Source: Pseudomonadota bacterium
Lineage (GTDB): Bacteria; Pseudomonadota; Gammaproteobacteria; Burkholderiales; Ferrovaceae
Length of the DNA: 48,831 nt
NCBI GenBank assembly: GCA_021826025.1
Contig: JAKBBG010000006.1
Span: forward strand, 1-48,831
Direction: 5' to 3'
Shown here: positions 36,372-44,853 of the stretch, one piece after another
Position numbering within the stretch: the stretch's first letter is position 1
How the letters are laid out: each line of letters opens with the position of its first letter
Notes under the pieces: generated by a model
Told to the model about the DNA's origin: nothing
What the model saw: the letters and a program-made list of their open reading frames with translations, nothing else
Databases searched by the model: none
Program-made: the position numbers and the translations under genes

Positions 36372-37412
36372 ATGGAAATCGTACTCTGGGGGTTTGTGTT
36401 TGGGGCCATCCTGCAGTTTGCCCGCCTGAACTGTTTCGACACGATCGTCGGAATGGCGGTGCTGCGCGATTTCAGTATCGCTAAAACCATCGCCTTTACC
36501 ATCGGGCTCGGCATCCTGCTGTTTCAGGTGGAAATACAGCTGGGATGGGCGGATTTCCACGTCAAGCCCCTGCTGGTGGCGGGAGTCGTGGTGGGTGGCC
36601 TGATATTCGGCGTGGGCATGTCGCTTCTGGGCTATTGTCCGGGCACGGTCGCGATTTCCCTCGGCCAGGGGCGCCTTGATGCCCTGGTCGGCATCGTCGG
36701 CGCCCTTTGCGGGTCGCTTGTGTTTGCCGACCTCTATCCCCGGATCGTCCCGCTGCTGGGCCCGGATTTCGGCGCGTTGTCCGTGCGCGACCTGTTTTCC
36801 AGCCACGCGCTTTTTGAAGTGGTCAGCGTGATGCTGGCGATGCTGTTCATGGGAATTGCCCTGTTCCTGCAACGGCTGGAGCGACGCGACTGGCGCTGGC
36901 TTTACGCGGCTGTCGGCTTGGCGTTGCTCAATGCGATGCTGGCCTTGCCGATGTTCGAAGGGCGCCCCATGGGGGCGTCTTCCGCGTTTCCCCTTGCGGC
37001 GATGGCCCTGTCAGGCATGCAGGGGTCGGCTTACTGGGACAAGGTGTTTTCCACGGGGTCCTGGGAGTTGTGGTTTCTAGCAGGCGCCTTCCTGGCCGGT
37101 CTCGTTTTTGCGGTGCTGCGGGGAAGTTTCCGCCTCGTGAGCGTGCCTGACCTGTGGATCCGGTACCGCGGTTCCGAACCGGGGCAGCGGTTCTTCTGGG
37201 CCTTCATCGGAGGCTTCCTGCTGCTGTTCGGAGCCCGCACGGCAGGGGGATGCACGTCCGGGCACATCATTTCGGGCGGAATGGAACTGGCCCTGAGCAG
37301 CCTGATTTTTGCCGTTGCCGTGTTTGCAGCATTCTTGGCGACGGGGCATTATTTTTACCGGGTCAGGGGACGTCAGCAAACCGGGAACACCGTGCTGAAC
37401 ACGAACGGATGA
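36372..37412 (+). CDS. YeeE/YedE-family transporter, thiosulfate-uptake (TsuA-like)
   Basis: The 346-residue inner-membrane protein has about nine hydrophobic segments and the two duplicated motifs of the family, [18 protein letters not shown] and [15 protein letters not shown]. Three cysteines, Cys21 (FARLNCFDT), Cys89 and Cys294, fall at nearly the same places as the three that pass thiosulfate along the channel of the characterised TsuA/YeeE transporter. This points to thiosulfate or a related sulfur ion as substrate. It is the last gene of the cluster, 30 bp after the DsrE gene, and ends 3 bp from the 3' end of a tRNA gene on the other strand. Confidence 0.88.
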   Translation: MEIVLWGFVFGAILQFARLNCFDTIVGMAVLRDFSIAKTIAFTIGLGILLFQVEIQLGWADFHVKPLLVAGVVVGGLIFGVGMSLLGYCPGTVAISLGQGRLDALVGIVGALCGSLVFADLYPRIVPLLGPDFGALSVRDLFSSHALFEVVSVMLAMLFMGIALFLQRLERRDWRWLYAAVGLALLNAMLALPMFEGRPMGASSAFPLAAMALSGMQGSAYWDKVFSTGSWELWFLAGAFLAGLVFAVLRGSFRLVSVPDLWIRYRGSEPGQRFFWAFIGGFLLLFGARTAGGCTSGHIISGGMELALSSLIFAVAVFAAFLATGHYFYRVRGRQQTGNTVLNTNG

Positions 37413-37415
37413 GGG

Positions 37416-37492
37416 TGGCGCGCCCGACAGGAATCGAACCTGTGACCTTTGGCTTCGGAAACCAACACTCTATCCAACTGAGCTACGGGCGC
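37416..37492 (-). tRNA. tRNA-Arg (anticodon CCG)
   Basis: The minus strand folds as a 77-nt cloverleaf. It has a 7-bp acceptor stem GCGCCCG/CGGGCGC, D arm GCTCAGTTGGATAGAG, anticodon loop TTCCGAA (CCG, reading CGG) on stem TTGGT/GCCAA, and T arm ACAGGTTCGAATCCTGT. The discriminator is G and the CCA end is encoded in the DNA. It lies between the YeeE gene and cytochrome c5. Confidence 0.95.
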
Positions 37493-37617
37493 GCAGAACC
37501 TTAAACTCTAGCAAAATCGGGGTGTTCCGTCCAGTTTACCCCAATGCAGCTTGGGGCGTGCAGCGAGGTTATAATCCTGCAGTTGCTTGCCCCGACATTT
37601 CTGCAGAGAGCCGTTTC

Positions 37618-38181
37618 ATGACCACAGACAACGCAGGTTCCAAGGCTTCGGCCGTCAAATGGTTGCTTTTTCTGGTCGTGGCGATCGCCGCGATCGCCGT
37701 GTTGCGCAACGTGCTTTTCTCAAGGCACGAAGCGGTCGCCCCAGCGCCCCAGGATGCAGCGACTGCGCAGGCCGTGGAGGCGCGCATCAAGCCGGTGGGT
37801 GAAGTCTCGATCGCCCCTGCCCCGCCAAGAGCGGCTTCCGTTCCGGCGGCTCCGGCTGTCCAAACGGCTGCCTCCGGGCCTGCGGCCGCGGACGCGGGGG
37901 CGGCAAAACCTGCCCAAACCGTCGCGGATGCCGCCCCGTCCAAGGCGGGGGAAACCACCTACCATTCGCTTTGCACCGGTTGCCACAGTATCGGTGCCAT
38001 GGGCGCCCCCCGTTACGGAGACAAGGCCGCCTGGGCTCCCCGCATCGCTCAGGGCATGCAGGCGCTTTATCACAGCGCGCTACATGGTAAAAACGCCATG
38101 CCGGCCAAGGGCGGCAACCCCAGCCTGTCCGACGCGGACGTCAAGGCAGCCGTGGATTACATGGTGGCGGCAGCAAAATAA
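37618..38181 (+). CDS. Membrane-anchored cytochrome c5-like protein
   Basis: The 187-residue protein has an N-terminal membrane anchor (VKWLLFLVVAIAAIAVLRNVL), a long Ala/Pro-rich linker to about residue 110, and a class I mono-haem domain. That domain has the haem site CTGCH in YHSLCTGCHSIGAMGAPRYGDK and the axial methionine in GKNAMPAKGG, typical of cytochrome c5. It probably carries electrons in the periplasm to a terminal oxidase. A TATAAT at 37570-37575 may be its -10. It could accept electrons from the thiosulfate-type cytochrome, though it is a separate unit. Confidence 0.9.
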   Translation: MTTDNAGSKASAVKWLLFLVVAIAAIAVLRNVLFSRHEAVAPAPQDAATAQAVEARIKPVGEVSIAPAPPRAASVPAAPAVQTAASGPAAADAGAAKPAQTVADAAPSKAGETTYHSLCTGCHSIGAMGAPRYGDKAAWAPRIAQGMQALYHSALHGKNAMPAKGGNPSLSDADVKAAVDYMVAAAK

Positions 38182-38205
38182 GAGGATCTCCGCCGGCGTC
38201 AGCAC

Positions 38206-39057
38206 ATGAGCATTTACGCCATCGGGGACTTGCAGGGATGCCTGTCCCCACTGGAAGCGCTCCTGGAGCGCCTGCCCCTCGATTGGCAGCATGACCGGCT
38301 CTGGTTTGTAGGGGACCTCGTCAACCGCGGTCCCCAGTCCCTGGAAACCCTGCGACTCGTGAAAAGTCTGGGACCCCGGGCGCTCACGGTACTGGGAAAT
38401 CACGACCTTCATTTGCTCTGCGTGGCCGAAGGGTATGCCCGCAACCACGAGGGCGACACCCTCAACCCCATTCTGCAAGCGCCAGACCGCGACGAGTTGT
38501 TGGGGTGGTTGCGCGCCTGTCCCTTGATGCACGTGGAACGGGGTTATGCCCTGGTCCATGCAGGCCTCCTGCCCCAGTGGACCGTTTCCCGGGCCCTCGC
38601 GCTGGCTTCGGAAGTGGAAACGGCGCTGCGCTCGCCGGGTTACCGGGATTTTCTCAAGGACATGTACGGCAACCGGCCGTTCCAATGGTCCGAAACGCTT
38701 ACCGGCATCGACCGGCTACGCCTCATCACCAATGCGTTGACCCGGCTGCGCATCTGCACGGCCGAAGGCGTCATGGAATTCACTCACAAGGGGGAACCCC
38801 GGGACATTCCCGACGGCTTCATGCCCTGGTTTGAAGTCCCGGGCCGTCGTTCCAAAGGCGAAGCGATCGTGTGCGGACACTGGTCGGCCCTCGGACTGCA
38901 TCTCGACTCCGACGTGCTCGCGCTGGACACAGGCTGTCTGTGGGGCGGGAAACTTACTGCGGTGCGCCTGGAAGACCGGGCCCTGTTTCAGGTTCCCTGC
39001 GAAAGGCGTTCCCATCATGGGGGGCGGCCGGCGGTGGCAGGAGCAGGGACTGGGTGA
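38206..39057 (+). CDS. apaH: Symmetrical bis(5'-nucleosyl)-tetraphosphatase
   Basis: ApaH splits Ap4A into two ADP and also removes Np4 caps from RNA. The 283-residue metallophosphatase has IYAIGDLQGCLSPLEALLER, the metal-site motifs GDLVNRGP and VLGNHDLHLL, and HAGLLPQW, plus a late GHWSALGL. The length is normal. The last 104 bp run antisense to the end of plsC, and the final residues (after about QVPCE) look like read-through into that gene rather than family sequence. No close ribosome binding site is visible before the ATG. Confidence 0.94.
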   Translation: MSIYAIGDLQGCLSPLEALLERLPLDWQHDRLWFVGDLVNRGPQSLETLRLVKSLGPRALTVLGNHDLHLLCVAEGYARNHEGDTLNPILQAPDRDELLGWLRACPLMHVERGYALVHAGLLPQWTVSRALALASEVETALRSPGYRDFLKDMYGNRPFQWSETLTGIDRLRLITNALTRLRICTAEGVMEFTHKGEPRDIPDGFMPWFEVPGRRSKGEAIVCGHWSALGLHLDSDVLALDTGCLWGGKLTAVRLEDRALFQVPCERRSHHGGRPAVAGAGTG

Positions 39058-39772
39058 CCTGCTCCAGGTGGAGCGCGAGTTCGCGCCGGTGCCGGCCGGC
39101 CGGCAGGACCGGGACCCCGATCCGGATTTCCACGCGGGATGGGGGAGCGGCAAGTACGCGCACGAGCGAGCCCGCGAACGACATGTCGCCGACAAAAGGA
39201 ATGTGGGGATTGTGCTGACCGCTGTCCAGGCGGTAGCACAGGGCCACCGGCAGAATGGCGGTTTCCCGGTTGATGGCGGCCTGGAGGAGCGATGTCCGGA
39301 AAGGGAGTACGGATGTTCCATCGGACGTGGTGGATTCCGGGAACAGGCCCAGGCTGTCGCCGGATTCAAGCGCCGCTTCCATTTCCTGGCCGATGGCTGC
39401 CGTCTGTCTGCGGGAGGCGCGCACCAGAAACAGCGTGCCCGTTCGGGCCGCGAGCCAGCCGAACACCGGCCACCGGCGTACCTCGGATTTCGAAACGAAA
39501 CGCACGGGATGCACCGTCTGGATTGCAAAAATGTCCACCCACGACACATGGTTTGCGGTCAGCATCACGGGCAGGTGGCGGGCTTCGGGCAGGCTTCCCT
39601 CAACCTGAACGGTGACCTGGAGCAGGCGCATCAGGCCGGCTGCCCAGTTTTGGATCAGCCGGTTGCGCAAGTCCCGGCCGCTCCAGGGCAGCACGATGGC
39701 GGTGGTGGTGACGCCGCGGAACACGTGCCACAGCAGGCGAACGGTCCGCAGGGACAAGGCCAGGCGGCGCAT
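38954..39772 (-). CDS. 1-acyl-sn-glycerol-3-phosphate acyltransferase-like (PlsC family)
   Basis: The 272-residue protein has the PlsC/LPLAT catalytic motif H-x4-D in TANHVSWVDIFAI, the FVSKSEVRRWPVFGWLA stretch, and FPESTTSDG in place of the usual FPEGT. An N-terminal hydrophobic region anchors it. It would acylate lysophosphatidate in phospholipid synthesis, or a related lipid. The start ATG overlaps the PfkB stop by one base. The C-terminal end (after about QSLLLP) overlaps apaH on the other strand for 104 bp. Confidence 0.9.
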   Translation of the reverse strand: MRRLALSLRTVRLLWHVFRGVTTTAIVLPWSGRDLRNRLIQNWAAGLMRLLQVTVQVEGSLPEARHLPVMLTANHVSWVDIFAIQTVHPVRFVSKSEVRRWPVFGWLAARTGTLFLVRASRRQTAAIGQEMEAALESGDSLGLFPESTTSDGTSVLPFRTSLLQAAINRETAILPVALCYRLDSGQHNPHIPFVGDMSFAGSLVRVLAAPPSRVEIRIGVPVLPAGRHRRELALHLEQVTQSLLLPPPAAPHDGNAFRREPETGPGLPGAPQ

Positions 39773-40707
39773 CAGTCGAAGGGGACTCCGAAGGCCTGTT
39801 CGAAGCGGGCCGCAATGTGGCTGCGTGTGGGGCAATGGTTCTGGGCCCCGCGATGGGCGATCTTGATGGCTCCCATGAGAGAAGCCAGGCGGCCCGTCCG
39901 GGCCCAGGGCCAGCCTTTGGATATGCCGTAAATGAGACCGGCGCGATAGGCATCGCCGCAACCGGTGGGGTCTTCCACCGCGTCGGGGCGAACTGCCGGA
40001 ATGTGGACCTGGTCTCCCGCCGCATGGATCACGGAACCTTCCCCGCCTTTGGTGACGATGGCGGCGTCCACGCGGGAAGCCAGGGCGTCGAAGCCCAGCC
40101 CGGTTTTTTCCGACAGCAGCTGGGCTTCATAGTCGTTCACGGCGAGATAGGTGGCCTGGTCCAGAAACGCGAGCAATTCCTCGCCTGAAAACATGGGCAG
40201 GCCCTGGCCCGGATCGAACAGGAACGGAATGCCGGCCTCGTGAAACTGCCGCGCATGCTGCAGCATCCCGTTGCGCCCATCCGGTGCCACCACGCCGAAC
40301 TGGATGGACGGTGCGTCCGCCACCTGGTTCAGGTGGGCATGATTCATGGCGCCGGGATGGAACGCCGTGATCTGGTTGTCGTCCAGATCCGTGGTGATGA
40401 AGGCCTGGGCCGTGTAGGTGCCTTCCACTTCCCGGATGTGCGTCTGGGAAATTTCCAGCTGGTCCAGGCGATCCCGGTAATCGGAAAAATCATGGCCGAC
40501 CGTGGCCATGATCTGCGGGTCACCCCCCAGCAGTTTCAGGTTATAGGCGATGTTTCCGGCCGTCCCCCCGTATTCCCGGCGCAATTGCGGCACCAGGAAC
40601 GCGACGCTGAGAATATGGATTTTTTCCGGGAGGATGTGGTTCTGGAACCGGTCCTCGAAGACCATGATGGTGTCATAGGCCAGGGACCCGCAAATCAGGG
40701 TTTTCAT
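39772..40707 (-). CDS. PfkB-family sugar/adenosine kinase
   Basis: The 311-residue protein starts [21 protein letters not shown]. It has the glycine pair region YGGTAGNIAYNLKLLGGDP and the C-terminal PfkB signature DPTGCGDAYRAGLIYGIS, where the catalytic Asp lies in GCGD (usually GAGD). Betaproteobacterial relatives are often annotated as adenosine kinases; a sugar substrate cannot be excluded. The frame is open well upstream, but the ATG at 40705-40707 gives the family start and overlaps the tpx stop by one base. Confidence 0.88.
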   Translation of the reverse strand: MKTLICGSLAYDTIMVFEDRFQNHILPEKIHILSVAFLVPQLRREYGGTAGNIAYNLKLLGGDPQIMATVGHDFSDYRDRLDQLEISQTHIREVEGTYTAQAFITTDLDDNQITAFHPGAMNHAHLNQVADAPSIQFGVVAPDGRNGMLQHARQFHEAGIPFLFDPGQGLPMFSGEELLAFLDQATYLAVNDYEAQLLSEKTGLGFDALASRVDAAIVTKGGEGSVIHAAGDQVHIPAVRPDAVEDPTGCGDAYRAGLIYGISKGWPWARTGRLASLMGAIKIAHRGAQNHCPTRSHIAARFEQAFGVPFD

Positions 40708-41207
40708 CAGCCGAGGGCGGCCAGTGCGGCATCGTAGTCCGGTTCCAGCTTGATTTCCGGAACCAGCTGGGAATGCAGCACGCGGTTGTTTTCGTCCAGG
40801 ACCACGACGGCACGGGCGGTCAGGCCGCGCAAGGGGCCGTCCGCAATGTCCACGCCGTAGCGCTGGTGGAACCCGTGGTCGCGGAAGGTGGACAGGGAGA
40901 CGACCCGGTCCAGCCCTTCCGTCGTGCAAAAGCGCGACATGGCGAAGGGCAGGTCGGCGGAAACCACGAGAACGACGGTGTTGGACAGGCCGCTGGCACG
41001 CTCGTTGAACTTGCGCGTCGACGTGGCACAGGTGGGGGTATCAAGGCTCGGCACGATGTTGAGGATCTTGCGTTTGCCGGCATACGTGGCGAGCGAACAG
41101 TCGCTCAGGTCCTTGGCGGTCAATGAGAAATCGGGCGCAGCGGCCCCGGGTTGGGGAAAGGTCCCGGCGACGGCAATGGGTTTTCCTGCAAGGGTGACGT
41201 TGGACAT
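40707..41207 (-). CDS. tpx: Thiol peroxidase (atypical 2-Cys peroxiredoxin)
   Basis: Tpx reduces lipid and hydrogen peroxides using thioredoxin. The 166-residue product shows [19 protein letters not shown], the peroxidatic cysteine in [15 protein letters not shown] and the resolving cysteine in [15 protein letters not shown], at the expected spacing. It ends exactly before the gcvH-like gene and overlaps the kinase gene by one base. Confidence 0.96.
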   Translation of the reverse strand: MSNVTLAGKPIAVAGTFPQPGAAAPDFSLTAKDLSDCSLATYAGKRKILNIVPSLDTPTCATSTRKFNERASGLSNTVVLVVSADLPFAMSRFCTTEGLDRVVSLSTFRDHGFHQRYGVDIADGPLRGLTARAVVVLDENNRVLHSQLVPEIKLEPDYDAALAALG

Positions 41208-41594
41208 TCAAGTCTCCTGGTGGGTGTACGAGTGGTATTGCGCTGCAGACATGAGCGCTTCGTAGTCATGAGTTGTTTTTGGGTGCAGCGTGAAAAGCCA
41301 GCTCTCGTAAGGATCGGTGTTCAGCGATTCGGCACGGTCGACGATCGTGTCGTTGACGGAGACGACGGTACCGGCGACGGGTGCCTGCACGTCCGAGGCA
41401 GACTTGACCGATTCCACCAGGGCACACGCTTCGCCGGCGGCGACGTCACGTCCCGGAGCGGGCAGCTGGACGAACAGGACGTCACCCAGCTGCGACTGGG
41501 CAAAATCCGTGATGCCGACGCTCAGCGTGCCATCGGGATTGGGGCGCGCCCACTGGTGCGTCGGGGAATAGCGTCGGTCTTCGGGGTCAGACAT
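41208..41594 (-). CDS. GcvH-like lipoyl-carrier protein, lone gene
   Basis: The 128-residue protein has the H-protein fold: RRYSPTHQWARPNPDGTLSVGITDFAQSQLGDVLFVQLP, the lipoyl lysine Lys64 in LVESVKSASDVQAPV, and the end DPYESWLFTLHP. In glycine cleavage it carries the aminomethyl group between P, T and L proteins, but no gcvT or gcvP is in the window. Related lipoate-binding proteins serve the sulfur-oxidising sHdr system, so the role is open. ATG at 41594 follows an AGGA at 8 bp; an ATG three codons earlier is less likely. It ends directly before tpx. Confidence 0.88.
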   Translation of the reverse strand: MSDPEDRRYSPTHQWARPNPDGTLSVGITDFAQSQLGDVLFVQLPAPGRDVAAGEACALVESVKSASDVQAPVAGTVVSVNDTIVDRAESLNTDPYESWLFTLHPKTTHDYEALMSAAQYHSYTHQET

Positions 41595-41627
41595 GGGAAA
41601 CATCCTGGGTTCAGACGGCAGTATAAC

Positions 41628-42521
41628 TTATCCCTTTCGCCCGCAAAGGCAGACCCAGCCTTCCGCGCGCGCGGCCACCGACAGGGTGCAGCCGGGCCGA
41701 TAAGCGTCGATCACCCGGTCTGCCTGCCGTTCGAGGATTCCGGACAAGGCGATCCAGCCGCCGGGTTTGAGGCGGGCCAGCAGCAGCGGAGCCAGGATGA
41801 TGAGCGGTGACGCCAGGATATTGGCCACCACGCCGTCGAACCGGGCCTCCGGTTCGAGGTCGTCGGGCAGGCTGAACGCCGCGGTCACGCCGTTGTGCAA
41901 CGCATTGGCTTTTGCCGTCTCCACGGCGGCCGGGTCGATGTCCACGCCGACCGCGCGGGCGGCGCCCAGCAGCCGGGCGGCGATGGTCAGGATGCCCGAT
42001 CCGCAGCCGTAGTCCAGGATCTGCTGGCCTGCCGGCGCTTCCTGAACCAGATGCTGGAGGCAGAGCCGCGTTGTGGGGTGGCTTCCGGTGCCGAAGGCCT
42101 GGCCCGGGTCCAGGCGGATGTTGATGGCGCCAGGGTCCGGCGGTTCATGCCAGGTGGGCACGATCCACAGTCCCGGGGCCGCCGGAATCGGGTCGAACTG
42201 GCGCTGGGTCAGGCAGACCCAGTCCTGGTCTGCCAGGGTGTCGCTTTGGTAGGCAGGCACTTCGGGCAGGCCCGCCAGCATCGCGGCATCGCGCATGACG
42301 CTCCGGGGGTCCGCAGACCAGGGCAGGAGCGCGTCCACCAGGCAATCGGGCCAAAGGGCCGCAGGCGGTTCGCCCGGTTCCCCGAACAGTTCGGTTTCGG
42401 GGCGTCCTTCCTTCAGGTTTTGTTCAATGCCGGCAGACAGGGCACCGCAGGCCAGCAAGGCGTCCGACAGGGCTTCGGCCTCGCTGTCGCTGGCTTCGGC
42501 AATCAGGCGGATCCAGGCCAT
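41628..42521 (-). CDS. prmA: Ribosomal protein L11 methyltransferase
   Basis: PrmA trimethylates ribosomal protein L11 with SAM. The 297-residue product has the N-terminal L11-binding domain, then RLDPGQAFGTGSHPTTRLCLQ, the SAM motif ILDYGCGSGILTIAA, and VVANILASPLIIL. It starts one base before the accC stop codon ends, directly adjacent, an arrangement (accB-accC-prmA) common in proteobacteria. Confidence 0.96.
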   Translation of the reverse strand: MAWIRLIAEASDSEAEALSDALLACGALSAGIEQNLKEGRPETELFGEPGEPPAALWPDCLVDALLPWSADPRSVMRDAAMLAGLPEVPAYQSDTLADQDWVCLTQRQFDPIPAAPGLWIVPTWHEPPDPGAINIRLDPGQAFGTGSHPTTRLCLQHLVQEAPAGQQILDYGCGSGILTIAARLLGAARAVGVDIDPAAVETAKANALHNGVTAAFSLPDDLEPEARFDGVVANILASPLIILAPLLLARLKPGGWIALSGILERQADRVIDAYRPGCTLSVAARAEGWVCLCGRKG

Positions 42522-43880
42522 TTATGAGGACTTTGCCTTGTCCCGGGCGAGTTTCTCTTCGAGATAATGGATGCTGGTGGCTCCTGCCAGGAATGCCTTG
42601 TCCTGAAGCAGTTGCTGGTGCAGCAGAATGTTGGTTTTGATCCCTTCCACCACCATTTCCGACAAGGCGATCCGCATGCGCGCCAAGGCCTGCTCCCGCG
42701 ATGCCCCGTGGGTGAGCACTTTGGCGATGAGGGAGTCGTAGTACGGCGGAACGAAATAGTTGTGGTAAATGTGCGAGTCGATCCGGATTCCCGGCCCGCC
42801 GGGGGCATGGTATTGGGTGATGCGGCCGGGAGACGGGGCGAAGGTGAACGGGTCTTCGGCGTTGATGCGGCATTCCACGGCGTGTCCGCGCAGCACGATG
42901 TCCTTTTGGCGGAAAGGCAGCTTTTCGCCGGCAGCGATGCGGATCTGTTCCTGGACGATGTCGATCCCGGTGATCAGTTCCGTGACGGGATGTTCCACCT
43001 GGACGCGGGTGTTCATTTCGATGAAATAGAACTCCCCGTTTTCATACAGGAACTCGAATGTGCCGGCGCCGCGATACTTGATGCGCTTGCAGGCGGCGAC
43101 GCAGCTTTCCCCGATTTTCTGCCGCAGTTTCTCCGAAATGCCGGGAGCCGGCGCTTCCTCGATGATTTTCTGGTGGCGTCGCTGCATGGAGCAGTCGCGT
43201 TCGCCCAGGAAAACGGCGTTGCCGTGTTCGTCGGAAAGCACCTGGATCTCGATGTGCCGGGGCTGGCCCAGGTATTTTTCCATGTACACCGTGTCGTTCC
43301 CGAACGCGTTGCGGGCTTCGCTGCGGGTCAGGTCCAGGAAACCCAGAAGGTCCTCCTCGCGCTCGACGACGCGCATCCCGCGCCCGCCTCCGCCGGCTGC
43401 GGCCTTGATCAGCACCGGATATCCGATGCTTTCGGCGATCCTCTTGAGTTCCTTGGGGTCCTGGGGCAGCTGGCCTTCGGAACCGGGAACTACCGGGACG
43501 CCGGCGGCCTTCATGGCCGACTTGGCGCTGATCTTGTCTCCCATGAGCCGGATGGTTTCCGCCCGCGGGCCGATGAAGACGAAACCGCTGTTTTCCACCC
43601 GTTCGGCGAAATCGGCGTTTTCCGAAAGAAATCCGTAGCCGGGGTGAATGGCTTCGGCTCCCGTCACTTCCGCGGCGGAAATGATGGCGGGGATGTTGAG
43701 ATAGCTGTTCTGGGAAGGCGGCGGTCCGATGCAGACCGATTCGTCGGCCAGAACCACGGACTTGGAGTCAGCATCGGCTTCCGAATGCACGGCCACTGTT
43801 TTGATGCCCAGTTCACGGCAGGCGCGAAGAACCCGCAAGGCGATTTCGCCGCGGTTGGCGATCAGGATTTTCTCGAACAT
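42522..43880 (-). CDS. accC: Biotin carboxylase subunit of acetyl-CoA carboxylase
   Basis: AccC carboxylates the biotin on AccB with ATP and bicarbonate, the first half of malonyl-CoA formation for fatty acid synthesis. The 452-residue product starts [20 protein letters not shown] and has the ATP-grasp glycine loop [14 protein letters not shown], the metal and bicarbonate region [16 protein letters not shown], and a normal C-terminus. An open frame goes further upstream, but the ATG at 43878-43880 is the family start. It lies 13 bp after accB. Confidence 0.98.
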   Translation of the reverse strand: MFEKILIANRGEIALRVLRACRELGIKTVAVHSEADADSKSVVLADESVCIGPPPSQNSYLNIPAIISAAEVTGAEAIHPGYGFLSENADFAERVENSGFVFIGPRAETIRLMGDKISAKSAMKAAGVPVVPGSEGQLPQDPKELKRIAESIGYPVLIKAAAGGGGRGMRVVEREEDLLGFLDLTRSEARNAFGNDTVYMEKYLGQPRHIEIQVLSDEHGNAVFLGERDCSMQRRHQKIIEEAPAPGISEKLRQKIGESCVAACKRIKYRGAGTFEFLYENGEFYFIEMNTRVQVEHPVTELITGIDIVQEQIRIAAGEKLPFRQKDIVLRGHAVECRINAEDPFTFAPSPGRITQYHAPGGPGIRIDSHIYHNYFVPPYYDSLIAKVLTHGASREQALARMRIALSEMVVEGIKTNILLHQQLLQDKAFLAGATSIHYLEEKLARDKAKSS

Positions 43881-43893
43881 GGCGGGTGTCCGC

Positions 43894-44358
43894 TTAGGCT
43901 GAGGCGATGATGAAGAGCGGCTGGCCGTATTCGATGGGCTGCCCGTTTTCCACCAGAATCCGTTTGACGGTCCCGGACACGTCCGACTCGATTTCATTGA
44001 GAAGCTTCATCGCTTCGATGATGCACAGGGTCTGCCCTTCGGTGACGCTTTGTCCCAGTTCGATGAAAGGCGGAGCCCCCGGGGAAGGCGACCGGTAGAA
44101 GGTGCCGACCATGGGAGATTTGACCACATGGCCTTCCACTTCGGCTGCTGCCGGCGCTTCTGCGGGGGCAGGCGCTACGGGTGCCGCTGCCGGAGCCTGG
44201 GGCGGGTACGCGTAGTGGGCCGGCGGTGCGGCCACGAAAGCATGGCTGCCGCCGACCTTGGCGATACGAACTTTTTCTTCACCTTCCGTGATTTCGAGTT
44301 CGGCAATGCCGGACTCTTCCACCAGGTCGATGAGTTTCTTGAGTTTTCTCAAATCCAT
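43894..44358 (-). CDS. accB: Biotin carboxyl carrier protein of acetyl-CoA carboxylase
   Basis: AccB carries CO2 on biotin between the biotin carboxylase and the carboxyltransferase. The 154-residue product starts [20 protein letters not shown], has an Ala/Pro-rich linker (about 45-75), and a biotinyl domain with Lys118 in [14 protein letters not shown]. It follows aroQ by 2 bp and precedes accC, the usual aroQ-accB-accC order. Confidence 0.97.
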   Translation of the reverse strand: MDLRKLKKLIDLVEESGIAELEITEGEEKVRIAKVGGSHAFVAAPPAHYAYPPQAPAAAPVAPAPAEAPAAAEVEGHVVKSPMVGTFYRSPSPGAPPFIELGQSVTEGQTLCIIEAMKLLNEIESDVSGTVKRILVENGQPIEYGQPLFIIASA

Positions 44359-44360
44359 AA

Positions 44361-44795
44361 TCAGGCCTTGTCAAGCAGGTAGTCTAGCGCCAGTTCGTAG
44401 CCGCGTGCGCCCAGTCCGCTGATCACGCCAAGCGCGATCGGGGAAAGGTAGGAAACCTGGCGGAACGGTTCGCGGGCATGGACATTCGACAGATGGACTT
44501 CGATGAACGGCAGGGCGGCAGCAGCCAGGGCGTCGCGCAAGGATACGCTGGTGTGGGTGAGCCCACCGGGGTTGACGATCATTCCTTCGGTGCCATCCTG
44601 GCGGGCCGCATGGATGCGGTCGATCAGGGCGCCTTCCCAGTTGCTCTGGAATGAGGAAACCACGGCGCCGCGCGCCTCGCCATGCTCGCGCAGCCGCTGG
44701 TCGATCGCTTCCAGCGTCGTGGCGCCGTAAATGACCGGCTCCCGCATTCCAAGAAGGTTCAAATTTGGCCCGTGAAGGACCAGGATGGTTTGCAT
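44361..44795 (-). CDS. aroQ: Type II 3-dehydroquinate dehydratase
   Basis: AroQ dehydrates 3-dehydroquinate to 3-dehydroshikimate in the shikimate pathway. The 144-residue product starts [20 protein letters not shown], with the catalytic Tyr in VIYGATTLE, the conserved [16 protein letters not shown], and the active-site His in [17 protein letters not shown] at 44795 is the family start; a GTG five codons upstream is possible. It leads the accB-accC-prmA run. Confidence 0.97.
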   Translation of the reverse strand: MQTILVLHGPNLNLLGMREPVIYGATTLEAIDQRLREHGEARGAVVSSFQSNWEGALIDRIHAARQDGTEGMIVNPGGLTHTSVSLRDALAAAALPFIEVHLSNVHAREPFRQVSYLSPIALGVISGLGARGYELALDYLLDKA

Positions 44796-44853
44796 GAGCC
44801 GGATTTTCACTCACTTTCGAAGGAGTTGTCCAGCTTTTTGACGAAGATCCCGG

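Noticed and set aside
37413-37617. Genomic-island attachment site at the tRNA gene
   Set aside because: No integrase gene, no second copy of the tRNA end and no clear change in base composition were seen.
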